A stretch of 38,619 bases of DNA from assembly GCA_937907425.1 (NCBI GenBank), contig CALCIE010000034.1, positions 1-38,619 on the forward strand, written 5' to 3'. The position numbers were made by a program, and so were the translations under genes. Shown here in pieces: positions 16,838 to 24,722 of the stretch; within the stretch, counting starts at the first letter, position 1, and each line of letters opens with the position of its first letter. Source of the DNA: ZC4RG42 sp003242425. GTDB lineage: Bacteria; Pseudomonadota; Gammaproteobacteria; Burkholderiales; SG8-39. A model generated the notes under the pieces. It was not told the origin of the DNA, searched no databases, and worked only from the letters and a program-made list of their open reading frames with translations.

Positions 16838-17652
16838 GCCGCTTCCGGCTGCACGCCGTAAACGTAGAGATAGGAGGTGCCGCGCAAGCCCTCGGAGACG
16901 CCGGTTCTGACGAGGAAACCGTGCTCGCGCAGGGCGTAGATCACCGCATCCATGTCGGCGCGCGTGGTCTTCACCACCATCTGGCGGATGCGCGCCCAGT
17001 CGCGCGCGGCGATGCCGCGCAGCACGTGCACCTCGCTGCCTTCCACGTCGAGCTTGAGCAGATCGATGCGGGTGATGCCTTCGCTGGCGATGAGCGCCGA
17101 GAGCGTGGTCGCCTCGACTTCGACGCGCACCTCCTCGTACAACGGCCGCGTCCACAGATCGAACATCTGCGGCAGCTGACGCGCGAGCGGGCCGAGCAGG
17201 GGATAGTCCGCCCGCGCGCAATGCGTGCGCACGGTGTTGCGCAGGTAGTCCAGATCGGGATGACGCGTGGAGAAACTGCCGAGCAGCGGAAACCAGCTCA
17301 ACAGCAGACGGCGGTCGCGTTCGGCCAGCGCGGCGGGAATGCAGCGCGCCAATGGGAAATGGCGCTGGGCGTTGTTGAGCAGCGCACCGTAGAGTGCCGG
17401 CACCGGCTCGAGCGCGTAGAGCTCCAGATCGCGGTAGAGCCGGGTGAGCAGGAGCGAAAACAGCCCGACGTGGGCGCCGACATCGAGCACGCAATCGCCT
17501 TCGCGGATGCGGATGCCGTTACGGAGATGCACCCGCTCGCGCCAGATCTCGTCATAGAGGAAGCGCAGTTCGCGCGGGTTGAAGCAGTGTACGGGGGTGC
17601 CGTCCGGCAATTCGACCAGCCGTTCCTGATGCGCTTTGGTGAAGAGCAGCAT
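16813..17652 (-). CDS. FkbM family SAM-dependent methyltransferase
   Basis: The 279-residue protein shows the Rossmann SAM-binding motif VLDVGAHVGLFSLLL (about 53-67), an acidic second strand ending LYALEPVPALYGALL, and the FkbM signature IDLLKLDVEGSEVHVLRG (about 200-217). FkbM enzymes O-methylate sugars, polyketides or other hydroxyl compounds; the substrate cannot be read here. The start at 17652 (MLLFTKAHQ) is preferred over an upstream in-frame codon at 17703, because a TACAAT -10-like box lies between them. It stands alone on the minus strand and overlaps the end of the attH-like gene by 25 bases, so the two convergent transcripts are complementary there. Confidence 0.88.
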   Translation of the reverse strand: MLLFTKAHQERLVELPDGTPVHCFNPRELRFLYDEIWRERVHLRNGIRIREGDCVLDVGAHVGLFSLLLTRLYRDLELYALEPVPALYGALLNNAQRHFPLARCIPAALAERDRRLLLSWFPLLGSFSTRHPDLDYLRNTVRTHCARADYPLLGPLARQLPQMFDLWTRPLYEEVRVEVEATTLSALIASEGITRIDLLKLDVEGSEVHVLRGIAARDWARIRQMVVKTTRADMDAVIYALREHGFLVRTGVSEGLRGTSYLYVYGVQPEAAHIRSGSV

Positions 17653-17661
17653 AGGCGCGCG

Positions 17662-17667
17662 ATTGTA
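17662..17667 (-). promoter_or_regulatory. Candidate -10 box of the fkbM-type gene
   Basis: On the minus strand TACAAT lies nine bases before the chosen ATG, with no Shine-Dalgarno between. As with yciB and srkA, the transcript would begin at or near the start codon. No clear -35. Confidence 0.45.
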
Positions 17668-17766
17668 ATCGGCGGGCGCTGCGCGGACCATCGAATGCTG
17701 CACGTAACTCGTTGTGTACGTTCAAATTTTTGTCGGGCCTTGGCGACACTTCGGCGTCTGCGTGTC

Positions 17767-17775
17767 TGTTAAGAT
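17767..17775 (+). promoter_or_regulatory. Candidate extended -10 of the MFS-pta-ackA operon
   Basis: TGTTAAGAT (TG-n-TAAGAT) lies 17 bases before the MFS start codon, leaving room for a short leader with the GGAGA Shine-Dalgarno at 17783-17787. The -35 region is weak. Confidence 0.4.
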
Positions 17776-17792
17776 CGCGTCCGGAGACTTTC

Positions 17793-18995
17793 ATGAAGCC
17801 GCGGGAACCGGAACTCGCACTGATTTTCTGGATTGCGCTCGCGCACGGGCTTTCGCATTTCTTCCAGCTCGTGCTGCCGCCGCTGTTTCCGCTGCTCACC
17901 GCGGCGCTCGATACCGGCTATGCGGTGCTGGGCGGTGCGCTCGCGCTGTTCTACACCGTGTCGGGAGTGGCGCAGACCGCCGCGGGCTTTCTTGTCGACC
18001 GGCTCGGCGCGCGCCGGCTGCTGCTCGCCGGCATCGCGCTGATGGCCCTGGCGATGTTCCTGTTCGCGGCGCTGCCCGGCGTGCCGACGCTCTATCTCGC
18101 CGCCGTGCTCGGCGGACTGGGCAACAGCGTCTTCCATCCAGCGGATCTTGCGCTGCTCAGCAATCACGTTTCTGCGCGCCGTCTGGGGCATGCGTTCGCC
18201 ATGCACGGACTCGGCGGCAGCGTAGGCTGGGTGCTGGCGCCGCTTTGCGTGGTACCCGTCGCCGAAGTGTTCGGCTGGCGGATCGCGGTTGCGACCGCAG
18301 GCGCGCTGGGCTCGATCGTGTTGTGCGTGCTGGCGATGCGGCCGGAATTGAAAGTGCCGGTTTCGCCGCGCTCGCACTCCCAGGCGCTGGAGCAGGACGT
18401 GCGGCTGCTGCTGTCGCTGCCGGTGCTGCGCGGCTTCCTGTTCTTCGCGCTCTACGCCATCGGCATGATGGGCTTTCAGACCTTCGCCGCTTCCGCTTCG
18501 GCGCAGCTCTACCAGGTCTCGCTGCTCGTCGCGAGCGGGGCGCTGAGCGCCTTCCTCATCGGCAATACCCTGGGTATCGTCGCGGGCGGCGCATTGGCGG
18601 CGCGCACGCAACGCCACGGCGGCATTGTGGCGCTGGCGATGGGAACGGGTGTCGCGCTCGCGCTCATGCTGGCCGCCGGCGCCGTGCCGCTCGCGCTGCT
18701 CCTGCCCGTCACGGCCGCGCTCGGTTTCGCCATCGGCAGCGTCGGTCCCTCGCGCGACATCCTCATCCGCGCGCTGGCGCCGCATCATGCGCGCGGCAAG
18801 GTGTATGGTTTCGTCTATTCCGGCCTCGATGTGGGCGGTTTCGTCGGCCCCATCGTCTACGGCCTCGTGCTGGACCGCGCGCTCGGCGCCTGGGTGTTCG
18901 GCATCGCGGCGGCGTTCCTCGCGCTGGCGATTCCGATGCTGCTCGGCGCGCAGCCTGCGTCCCGGCAGCAGACCGAAAGCTTGAGCGACGCATGA
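17793..18995 (+). CDS. MFS transporter, 12 TM (fosmidomycin-resistance-like)
   Basis: The 400-residue integral membrane protein has twelve predicted helices in two halves of six, the MFS loop motif between TM2 and TM3 (GFLVDRLGARRLLL), and in the second half GPSRDILIRALAPHHARGKVYGF. Overall it resembles the Fsr branch of the major facilitator family (fosmidomycin resistance), whose natural substrates are mostly unknown. The start at 17793 has GGAGA five bases upstream; an upstream in-frame start at 17712 lacks one and would add a non-membrane leader. Its stop overlaps the ATG of the phosphate acyltransferase (ATGA), so it may export or import a metabolite of the acyl-phosphate pathway (inference). 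Confidence 0.85.
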   Translation: MKPREPELALIFWIALAHGLSHFFQLVLPPLFPLLTAALDTGYAVLGGALALFYTVSGVAQTAAGFLVDRLGARRLLLAGIALMALAMFLFAALPGVPTLYLAAVLGGLGNSVFHPADLALLSNHVSARRLGHAFAMHGLGGSVGWVLAPLCVVPVAEVFGWRIAVATAGALGSIVLCVLAMRPELKVPVSPRSHSQALEQDVRLLLSLPVLRGFLFFALYAIGMMGFQTFAASASAQLYQVSLLVASGALSAFLIGNTLGIVAGGALAARTQRHGGIVALAMGTGVALALMLAAGAVPLALLLPVTAALGFAIGSVGPSRDILIRALAPHHARGKVYGFVYSGLDVGGFVGPIVYGLVLDRALGAWVFGIAAAFLALAIPMLLGAQPASRQQTESLSDA

Positions 18996-19939
18996 ACAAT
19001 CGATTGCGCGAACACTACGAGCAACTGCTCGCGCTGGCGCGGCCGCTGGGTCCCTTGAGGATCGGCGTGGTGCATCCCTGCGACGCGCCTTCCATGTCCG
19101 GCGTGGCGGCGGCGTGCGCCGAGGGGTTGATCGCGCCGCTGCTCATCGGGCCGAGACACAAGATCGAGGCCGCGGCGCAGGCCGCGGGCGTCGACCTCAC
19201 CGGCTATGAGCTCGCGGCTGCGCCGCACAGTCATGCGGCGGCCGCGCTCGGCGTGAGGCTGGTGCGCGAAGGGCGTGTCGAAGCGTTGATGAAAGGCAGC
19301 CTGCATACCGACGAGCTGATGGCGGCCGTCGTGGACCGTGAGCTGGGGCTGCGTACCGGACGGCGCATCAGCCATTGCTTCATCATGGACGTGCCCGGCC
19401 GTCCGGAGCCGCTCATCATCACCGATGCGGCGATCAACATCGCGCCCACGCTGGCCGAGAAGGTGGACATCGTCCAGAACGCCATCGATCTGGCGCGTGC
19501 CCTGCGTTTCCCCGAAGTGCGGGTGGCGATCCTGTCCGCGACCGAGACGGTCAATCCCAAGCTGCCGTCGACGGTGGAAGCGGCCGCGCTGTGCAAGATG
19601 GCCGACCGCCGCCAGATCACCGGCGGCGTGCTCGACGGTCCGCTCGCGCTCGACAATGCCATCAGCGCGGAAGCGGCGCGCATCAAGCAGCTCGAGTCGC
19701 CGGTGGCGGGGCGTGCCAACGTGCTGGTGGTGCCGGATCTGGAGGCCGGCAACATGCTGGCCAAGAGCCTGTCCTTCCTCGCCGGCGCCGACGCGGCCGG
19801 CATCGTGCTGGGCGCGCGCGTGCCGATCGTGCTCACCAGCCGCAGCGACTCGCTGCAGGCGCGCCTTGCCTCGACCGCGGTGGCGGTGCTGCTCGCTGCG
19901 GCGCGCGTCGCCGATCCGGGCAAGACCGTCGCGGGTTGA
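18992..19939 (+). CDS. Phosphate acetyl/butyryltransferase family protein
   Basis: The 315-residue protein covers one complete PTA_PTB domain: GVVHPCDAPSMSGVAAAC near the N-terminus, EALMKGSLHTDELMAAVV, RISHCFIMDVPG, ITDAAINIAPTLAEKVDIVQNAI, and VVPDLEAGNMLAKSL toward the C-terminus. These enzymes convert acyl-CoA plus phosphate to acyl-phosphate plus CoA. Relatives in betaproteobacteria often carry an extra N-terminal MaoC (enoyl-CoA hydratase) domain, and classical Pta has an N-terminal regulatory DRTGG region; both are absent here. Acetyl versus butyryl specificity is not decided. Acetate kinase follows after two bases, making a compact substrate-level phosphorylation module. Confidence 0.93.
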   Translation: MNNRLREHYEQLLALARPLGPLRIGVVHPCDAPSMSGVAAACAEGLIAPLLIGPRHKIEAAAQAAGVDLTGYELAAAPHSHAAAALGVRLVREGRVEALMKGSLHTDELMAAVVDRELGLRTGRRISHCFIMDVPGRPEPLIITDAAINIAPTLAEKVDIVQNAIDLARALRFPEVRVAILSATETVNPKLPSTVEAAALCKMADRRQITGGVLDGPLALDNAISAEAARIKQLESPVAGRANVLVVPDLEAGNMLAKSLSFLAGADAAGIVLGARVPIVLTSRSDSLQARLASTAVAVLLAAARVADPGKTVAG

Positions 19940-19941
19940 GC

Positions 19942-21135
19942 ATGGCGCACGGGCCCATCCTCGTTCTCAATGCCGGTTCGTCGAGCCTCAAGTTCGCGCT
20001 CTACGATTGCGCGCGCGGCGAACCGTCGCTCATGCTGCGCGGCCGCGTGGAAGGGCTGCACGCCAAGCCGGCGTTCCGCGTGTACGACGGACGGGGCGGA
20101 CTGCTCGACGAACACCGCTGGAACGAGGTGCAGGCGCTCGATCAACGCCGCGCGCTGGCGCACGTGCTGGGATGGATCGGCGCCCATTACGGCTCGCTGC
20201 GCATCGAAGCCGTGTCGCACCGGGTCGTGCACGGCGGCACCCGCTACACCGAGCCGGTGCGCGTGGACGAGCAGGTGCTGGCCGATCTGGAAGCGCTTGT
20301 TCCGCTCGCACCGCTGCATCAGCCGCACAACCTCGCACCGATGCGCCTGCTGCGCGAGGAGCGGCCCGAGCTGCCGCAGATCGCGTGTTTCGACACGGCC
20401 TTCCACATCACCCAGCCCGAGGTGGCGCGGCGCATTCCCCTGCCGGAGGAATACGTGCGCGCAGGTGTGTGGCGGTACGGTTTCCACGGACTGTCGTACG
20501 AATACATCGTCTCGGTGCTGCCGCAGCTTGCGCCGCAGGCGGCGCAAGGCCGCACCGTCGTCATGCATCTGGGCAGCGGCGCGAGCCTGTGCGCCATGGT
20601 GGGCGGCCGCAGCGTGGCGACCACCATGGGCTTCACGCCGCTCGACGGCCTGGTGATGGCCACGCGCTGCGGCAGCATCGATCCCGGCGTACTGCTCTAC
20701 CTGCAGCGCCAGGGCATGAGCGCCGACGAGATCCAGCACCTGCTCTATCACCGCAGCGGCCTGCTGGGCGTCTCCGGCGTCACGGGCGACATGCGCACGC
20801 TGCGCGAAAGCGCGGACCCGCGTGCGCGCGCCGCCGTCGAGCTGTTCGTCTATCGCGTGGTGCGCGAGACCGGATCGCTCGCCGCTGCCATGCAGGGCCT
20901 GGACGCGCTCGTCTTCACCGCCGGGATCGGCGAAAACGATCCCGGCGTGCGCGCGCGCATCTGCCGCGACCTCGCCTGGCTGGGCGTGGAAGTGGACGAG
21001 GCATTGAACGAGGCCGGCGGGCCGCGCGTCCATGCGCCCGCGAGCCGTGTCGGCGTCTGGGTCGTGCCCACTGACGAGGAAGTGATGCTGGTGCGGCACG
21101 CCCTGCGGGTCTTGGATCAATCGACGGGCAACTGA
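19942..21135 (+). CDS. ackA: Acetate kinase
   Basis: AckA interconverts acetyl-phosphate and acetate with ATP formation. The 397-residue protein has the usual length (about 400) and signature motifs: ILVLNAGSSSLKFALYD at the N-terminus, SHRVVHGG, CFDTAFHITQP, RYGFHGLSYEYIV, VMHLGSGASLCAM with TTMGFTPLDGLVMATRCG, GVSGVTGDMR and FTAGIGENDP. The ASKHA fold motifs are intact. It begins two bases after the phosphate acyltransferase stop. If the partner is butyryl-specific it might act as a butyrate kinase, but the length and motifs fit acetate kinase. Confidence 0.95.
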   Translation: MAHGPILVLNAGSSSLKFALYDCARGEPSLMLRGRVEGLHAKPAFRVYDGRGGLLDEHRWNEVQALDQRRALAHVLGWIGAHYGSLRIEAVSHRVVHGGTRYTEPVRVDEQVLADLEALVPLAPLHQPHNLAPMRLLREERPELPQIACFDTAFHITQPEVARRIPLPEEYVRAGVWRYGFHGLSYEYIVSVLPQLAPQAAQGRTVVMHLGSGASLCAMVGGRSVATTMGFTPLDGLVMATRCGSIDPGVLLYLQRQGMSADEIQHLLYHRSGLLGVSGVTGDMRTLRESADPRARAAVELFVYRVVRETGSLAAAMQGLDALVFTAGIGENDPGVRARICRDLAWLGVEVDEALNEAGGPRVHAPASRVGVWVVPTDEEVMLVRHALRVLDQSTGN

Positions 21136-21184
21136 GTGAAGATCAAAGCCGATGCAGCGCGCCGGGTGTGAAGAAGGGGAACGC

Positions 21185-21577
21185 ATGAGCGAGCATGCGG
21201 CAAGCATGCGCATCGACAAATGGCTCTGGGCCGCGCGCTTCTTCAAGACGCGCAGCCTCGCCGCACAGGCCGTGGAAGGCGGGCGCGTGCGGATCAACGA
21301 CCAGCGCGTCAAGCCGGCCAAGGACGTGCGCGTGGGCGACGAGGTGACGGTCCACATCGGCGAGCTGGAGTGGATCGTCGTCGTGCGCGCACTGTCCGCC
21401 CAGCGCCGCTCGGCACCCGAGGCGCAGCAGCTCTACGAGGAACGCGAGGAGAGCAGGGCGAAGCGGGCCGAGGCCGTGGCGCGCCGCAAGCAGAAGCTCG
21501 ATCCCTACCGCGTCGAACGCGGCCGGCCGACCAAGAAGGACCGCCGCGCCATCCGCCGCTTCATCGAAGGCGGCTGA
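21185..21577 (+). CDS. hslR: Heat shock protein 15 (S4-domain RNA-binding protein)
   Basis: Hsp15 binds stalled 50S subunits carrying nascent chains and helps recycle them after heat shock. The 130-residue product (E. coli 133) has the S4 domain MRIDKWLWAARFFKTRSLAAQAVEGGRVRIN (residues 8-38, in pieces), VGDEVTVHIGELEWIVVV, and a very basic C-terminal tail PYRVERGRPTKKDRRAIRRF. The start at 21185 follows AAGGGG with good spacing; an in-frame ATG at 21152 is less likely. It ends one base before the convergent lipoprotein gene, with no terminator between the two. Confidence 0.95.
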   Translation: MSEHAASMRIDKWLWAARFFKTRSLAAQAVEGGRVRINDQRVKPAKDVRVGDEVTVHIGELEWIVVVRALSAQRRSAPEAQQLYEEREESRAKRAEAVARRKQKLDPYRVERGRPTKKDRRAIRRFIEGG

Positions 21578-21578
21578 A

Positions 21579-21929
21579 TCAACGCGACAGCGGCTCGATC
21601 CTGTTGCCCGTCACGCGCACGCGCTGACCGGGCTGCAGGTTCGGGTTCTCGTCGACCACGATGGTTTCCTGCTCGCCGGCGTCGAAGAACACCGTTACCT
21701 CGTAGCGCATTCTGGCGACGTTGGCGTTCTGGTCCTTCTCGGTATTGCGGATCACGCCGACGATGGCGCGCTGCCAGTTGTCGCGGTTGATTTCGCGATG
21801 GCGCTGTTCCTGCACCAGGCCGACCACGCCGATGCGTGGCACGGCGGGCGCCTCCGGGACGGGCTGAGGCGCCGGGGTGGCGCAGGCGGCGAGCAGGCAG
21901 GCGAGCAGCAGTGCGTGCGGACGTCGCAT
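21579..21929 (-). CDS. Small lipoprotein of unknown function
   Basis: The 116-residue product starts MRRPHALLLACLLAACATP, a short lipoprotein signal with lipobox LAAC (Cys16; Cys11 is a less likely alternative). The mature part is Pro/Ala-rich then has a compact beta-rich region (IVGVIRNTEKDQNANVAR, MRYEVTVFFDAGEQET, NPNLQPGQRVRVTGNRIEPL). The order NxVVD...LxxGQRVRV resembles the small OB-like C-terminal part of glycine-zipper outer-membrane lipoproteins (SlyB/Pcp group), but the glycine zipper itself is missing. A GTG at 21956 is an in-frame alternative start, but a TAGAAT -10-like box just upstream of that GTG would place the transcription start close to it. Function unknown. Confidence 0.75.
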   Translation of the reverse strand: MRRPHALLLACLLAACATPAPQPVPEAPAVPRIGVVGLVQEQRHREINRDNWQRAIVGVIRNTEKDQNANVARMRYEVTVFFDAGEQETIVVDENPNLQPGQRVRVTGNRIEPLSR

Positions 21930-22307
21930 AGGTCTTGCCGGTATGAAGGACGGCACATTCTATGCGAGGAAGGCCGCGCTGAGCGGTGCATTGACTTCGG
22001 GGTTGTCGTGCTCGATATCTCCGGGCGCGGACTGGAGTTACGCGTAGCCGGGGAACGCCCCGATGCTATCCATCGCATGACGTGGTGCAGGAAGCCGCTC
22101 GGCGGAGGCGGCATTTGCCGCGCGGATGGCGCGCCGCGTCGAATGCGCATCGACGGGAGCGCAGAGAAGCGTGCTGCGGCGGTACGCGCGCAATGAGCGG
22201 ATCCCAAAGGGCGGGCGTCAGCGCTTGCGCGATCAGGCTTTGACGGCGGGAGAGAAGACGAGCGCCGACACCGGCAAGCGCGCTTGCCAGTGCGCGCGCA
22301 GGCGGAA
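21930..22307. other. 378-base gap without a recognisable gene
   Basis: I find no reading frame here with protein-like composition or recognisable family on either strand. It holds the upstream region of the lipoprotein gene (minus-strand TAGAAT about 25 bases before its ATG) and, near its right end, a 16-base perfect palindrome. It could be remnant DNA or hold an unrecognised small RNA. Confidence 0.5.
22273..22288. repeat. Perfect 16-base palindrome
   Basis: GGCAAGCGCGCTTGCC is fully self-complementary with no central spacer. It lies 20 bases past the stop of the XRE-family gene (minus strand). It has no T-run on either side, so a simple intrinsic terminator is unlikely; a protein-binding site is possible. 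Confidence 0.6.
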
Positions 22308-22613
22308 TCAGGCGGCCCAGGCAGCGCGGACGAAGGGCACGTCGGCGGTGCGCTCGGTCTCGGTGCCGCCCAGGATCGCCACTTCCCGTGCGAAAGCGAC
22401 CGGGTCCATCTCCAGCGCCCTGGCCCATTCGGCCATGGCCTGCGGCGCAATCCGGGTGTCGCCGCGCTCGACGTGCGAGACCACGCTTCCCAGGACGAAA
22501 CCCAGCCGCCGCGCCAATTGCGCCCGCGACAGCCCCAGATGGAGGCGCCGCTGGCGCACGAACTGGCCGACCCGCTTGGCTGCCAGACTTGGATTCACAG
22601 TTCGGGTATTCAC
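22308..22613 (-). CDS. XRE-family helix-turn-helix transcriptional regulator
   Basis: The 101-residue protein is a single Cro/CI-type HTH domain: VGQFVRQRRLHLGLSRAQLARR (about 15-36, in the order helix 1-helix 2), GFVLGSVVSHVERGDTRIAPQ as recognition helix and turn, then a helix MAEWARALEMDPVAFAREV. No ligand-binding or dimerisation domain follows. The start is GTG at 22613; a second in-frame GTG lies five codons later. It is divergent from the YdcF-family gene with 105 bases between, and a minus-strand GATAAC sits just before the GTG. It may autoregulate or control the divergent gene (inference). There is no toxin-like gene next to it. Confidence 0.85.
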   Translation of the reverse strand: MNTRTVNPSLAAKRVGQFVRQRRLHLGLSRAQLARRLGFVLGSVVSHVERGDTRIAPQAMAEWARALEMDPVAFAREVAILGGTETERTADVPFVRAAWAA

Positions 22614-22718
22614 TTCCAGGTTATCGGCCGCGGCCGCACAAAACTTTAGGGATATTTCGGGGACCGCGCCGCCACGCAGCCGCGCCCGCCGCGTGCTAAC
22701 CTTGCGGGTCGTTACGCC

Positions 22719-23462
22719 ATGTTTCTATTCAAAAAAATCTTCGCCGCCCTGGTGCTGCCGCCGACTGGCCCGCTGCTGCTCATGTTCGCCGGGCTGCTGC
22801 TCTGGCGGCGCCGTGCCGGGCGCTGGCTGCTCTGGACCGGTTTCCTCAGCCTGGTGCTGCTCGCCTCCCCGCTGGTGTCTCGCGCCCTGCTCGGGCTGGT
22901 GGACGACACGCCGCCGCTCGATTACGCCCAGGCCCGCGCCGCGCAGGCCATCGTCATCCTGGGCGGAGGCGTACGTCACGCGCCGGAGTACGGCGGCGAC
23001 ACGGTCGGCCGGCTGACGCTGGAGCGCGTGCGCTACGGCGCCTGGGTGGCGAAGCGCACCGGGCTGCCGGTGCTGGTGAGCGGCGGCTCGGTCTACGGCG
23101 GCACTCCCGAGGCGGAAGCGATGCGTCAGGCGCTGGAACAGGAATTCGGCGTGCCGGTGCGCTGGGTCGAGGCGCGTTCGCGCAACACCAGGCAGAATGC
23201 CGAGCGCACGGCGGAAGTGCTGCTGCCGCAGGGCATCCGCCGCATCGTGCTGGTGGCGCACAGTTTCGACATGCCGCGCGCCCGCGCCGAGTTCGAGGCC
23301 GCAGGCTTCGAAACGGTGCTGGCACCGACCGGCATGCCCGGCGAGTGGCCGGAGGAGCTGCCGCTCGCGCTCAAGCTCATCCCCAACATGGCGGCCCTGC
23401 AAGGCAGCTATTTCGCGCTCTACGAACTGCTCGCCGACGCCGCGCGCCGCCTGGGGATCTGA
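22719..23462 (+). CDS. YdcF/ElyC family membrane protein (DUF218)
   Basis: The 247-residue protein has two N-terminal TM helices (about 6-28 and 36-58) and one DUF218 domain: AIVILGGGVRHAPEYGGDT, the LERVRYGAWVAKRTGLPVLVSGG strand-helix unit, ARSRNTRQNAERTAEVL, and IVLVAHSFDMPRARAEFEAAGF. In E. coli, ElyC and SanA of this family act in envelope polysaccharide and peptidoglycan precursor homeostasis; the arrangement of two TMs plus a periplasmic DUF218 domain resembles ElyC. The ATG at 22719 has little Shine-Dalgarno. Three bases separate its stop from the WYL regulator, so the two are probably cotranscribed. Confidence 0.88.
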   Translation: MFLFKKIFAALVLPPTGPLLLMFAGLLLWRRRAGRWLLWTGFLSLVLLASPLVSRALLGLVDDTPPLDYAQARAAQAIVILGGGVRHAPEYGGDTVGRLTLERVRYGAWVAKRTGLPVLVSGGSVYGGTPEAEAMRQALEQEFGVPVRWVEARSRNTRQNAERTAEVLLPQGIRRIVLVAHSFDMPRARAEFEAAGFETVLAPTGMPGEWPEELPLALKLIPNMAALQGSYFALYELLADAARRLGI

Positions 23463-23465
23463 ACC

Positions 23466-24440
23466 ATGGACCGCACCGAACGTTTCTACAAGATCGATCA
23501 GCTGCTGCAACAGAAGGGCGTCGTGCGGCTGGAGGAATTCCTGGCCGAACTGGGCATCTCGCGCGCGACCTTCAAGCGCGACCTCGAATACATGCGCGAC
23601 CGCCTGCACGCGCCCATCGAATGGGATCGCGAAAAACGCGGCTACGTCTTCACCGCGCCGCAACCGGGCGCGCCGCGCTATCAGTTGCCCGGCCTGTGGT
23701 TCAACGCCTCGGAGATCCGCGCGTTGCTCACCATGCAGCATTTGCTCGCGGAGATGCAGCCGGGCGTGCTGGAACCGCACATCGCGCCGTTGCGCGCGCG
23801 GCTGCGTTCGCTGCTCGACGTGGGCGACCATCCGGCCGACGAGGTCGAGCGGCGCGTGAAACTGCTGCACGTCGCTGCACGCCGGGTGGCGCTGCCGCAT
23901 TTCGAGACCGTCGCCAACGCGGTGCTGAAGCGCCAGCGCCTGCACATCACCTACGCGGGGCGCAGCAGCAATGCCGTCACCGAACGCGAGATCTCGCCGC
24001 AACGGCTGGTGCATTACCGCGAGAACTGGTATGTCGATGCCTGGTGCCATCTGCGCGAGGACCTGCGCAGTTTCGCCATCGACGCCATCCAGCGCGCCAG
24101 CCTGCTCGACAAGAAGGCGCGCAACGTGCCGGACAAGGAGCTCGACGAAGTGCTGGGCAGCGGCTACGGCATTTTCTCGGGCAAGGCCACGCAATGGGCG
24201 AAGCTGCGCTTCACGCCGGCGCGCGCCCGCTGGGTGGGGGCCGAGCAATGGCATCCCAAACAGAAGGGACGGTTCGAGCCGGACGGCAGTTACCTGTTGG
24301 AAGTGCCGTACAGCGACCACCGCGAGCTGGTGGGCGACATCCTGCGCCACGGCCCCGAGGTGGAAGTGCTTGCGCCGGCATCGCTGCGCCGCGCCGTGCG
24401 CGAGCAGCTCGACGCGGCGCTGGCGCGCTACCGGGACTGA
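23466..24440 (+). CDS. WYL-domain transcriptional regulator (YafY-like)
   Basis: The 324-residue regulator starts with a DeoR/HTH_11-type winged helix (residues 1-60; RLEEFLAELGISRATFKRDLEYM as helix-turn-helix). The WYL domain spans about 140-215, with ITYAGRSSN, REISPQRLVHYRENWYVDAWCH carrying the WYL-equivalent positions, and SFAIDAIQRA. A WCX C-terminal extension follows (KLRFTPARARWV to DILRHGPEVEVLAP). WYL proteins sense nucleic acid or nucleotide ligands; members control DNA damage responses (PafBC, DriD) and phage defence islands. It lies directly upstream of recCBD with one small gene between, which makes recombination genes a plausible target (inference). Confidence 0.92.
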   Translation: MDRTERFYKIDQLLQQKGVVRLEEFLAELGISRATFKRDLEYMRDRLHAPIEWDREKRGYVFTAPQPGAPRYQLPGLWFNASEIRALLTMQHLLAEMQPGVLEPHIAPLRARLRSLLDVGDHPADEVERRVKLLHVAARRVALPHFETVANAVLKRQRLHITYAGRSSNAVTEREISPQRLVHYRENWYVDAWCHLREDLRSFAIDAIQRASLLDKKARNVPDKELDEVLGSGYGIFSGKATQWAKLRFTPARARWVGAEQWHPKQKGRFEPDGSYLLEVPYSDHRELVGDILRHGPEVEVLAPASLRRAVREQLDAALARYRD

Positions 24441-24478
24441 AACCGGCTCATCGCCTGAGCCACCGGCCTCGCCATACT

Positions 24479-24500
24479 CGCCTCCATTGCACTGGAGGCG
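24479..24500 (+). promoter_or_regulatory. Hairpin covering the Shine-Dalgarno of the 63-residue gene
   Basis: CGCCTCCA (24479-24486) pairs perfectly with TGGAGGCG (24493-24500) around a 6-base loop. The 3' arm contains GGAGG, the ribosome binding site for the ATG at 24504. A possible -10 (CATACT, 24473-24478) lies just before it. An RNA thermometer or ligand-opened hairpin is possible but not shown. Confidence 0.55.
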
Positions 24501-24503
24501 GAG

Positions 24504-24695
24504 ATGAACGGAAGAACGATCGTCAAACATCGCCGGGCAGGCGACCGCGCGGTGGCCCTGGGCGGATTCCTCATCGTGTTGCTGACCGGATTCTTCGGCG
24601 CCGAACCTGCTGAGGAGGCGACGGCGCGCCAGCCGCATGCGATCATCGCGACTGTTTCCTGCGACCATCCCGACGGCTGTGCCGCACCCCGATAA
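24504..24695 (+). CDS. Small membrane or secreted peptide, 63 residues
   Basis: The product has a basic N-terminus (KHRRAGDR), one hydrophobic helix (about 18-33, AVALGGFLIVLLTGFF), and a polar tail with two cysteines (SCDHPDGC). It could be a single-pass membrane protein or be cleaved after the helix (GFFGAEP). A strong GGAGGCGGAG-type ribosome binding region precedes the ATG, supporting translation, although it is locked in a hairpin. I recognise no family. It lies 63 bases after the WYL gene and 27 bases before recC in the same direction. It may be a real small protein or a leader peptide for recCBD. Confidence 0.5.
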   Translation: MNGRTIVKHRRAGDRAVALGGFLIVLLTGFFGAEPAEEATARQPHAIIATVSCDHPDGCAAPR

Positions 24696-24722
24696 CAACC
24701 GCCCGCAGGCGGCCTGAGCTGC

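Noticed and set aside
22308..22613. Antitoxin of a toxin-antitoxin pair
   Set aside because: The small XRE protein could be one, but no toxin-like gene is adjacent on either side.
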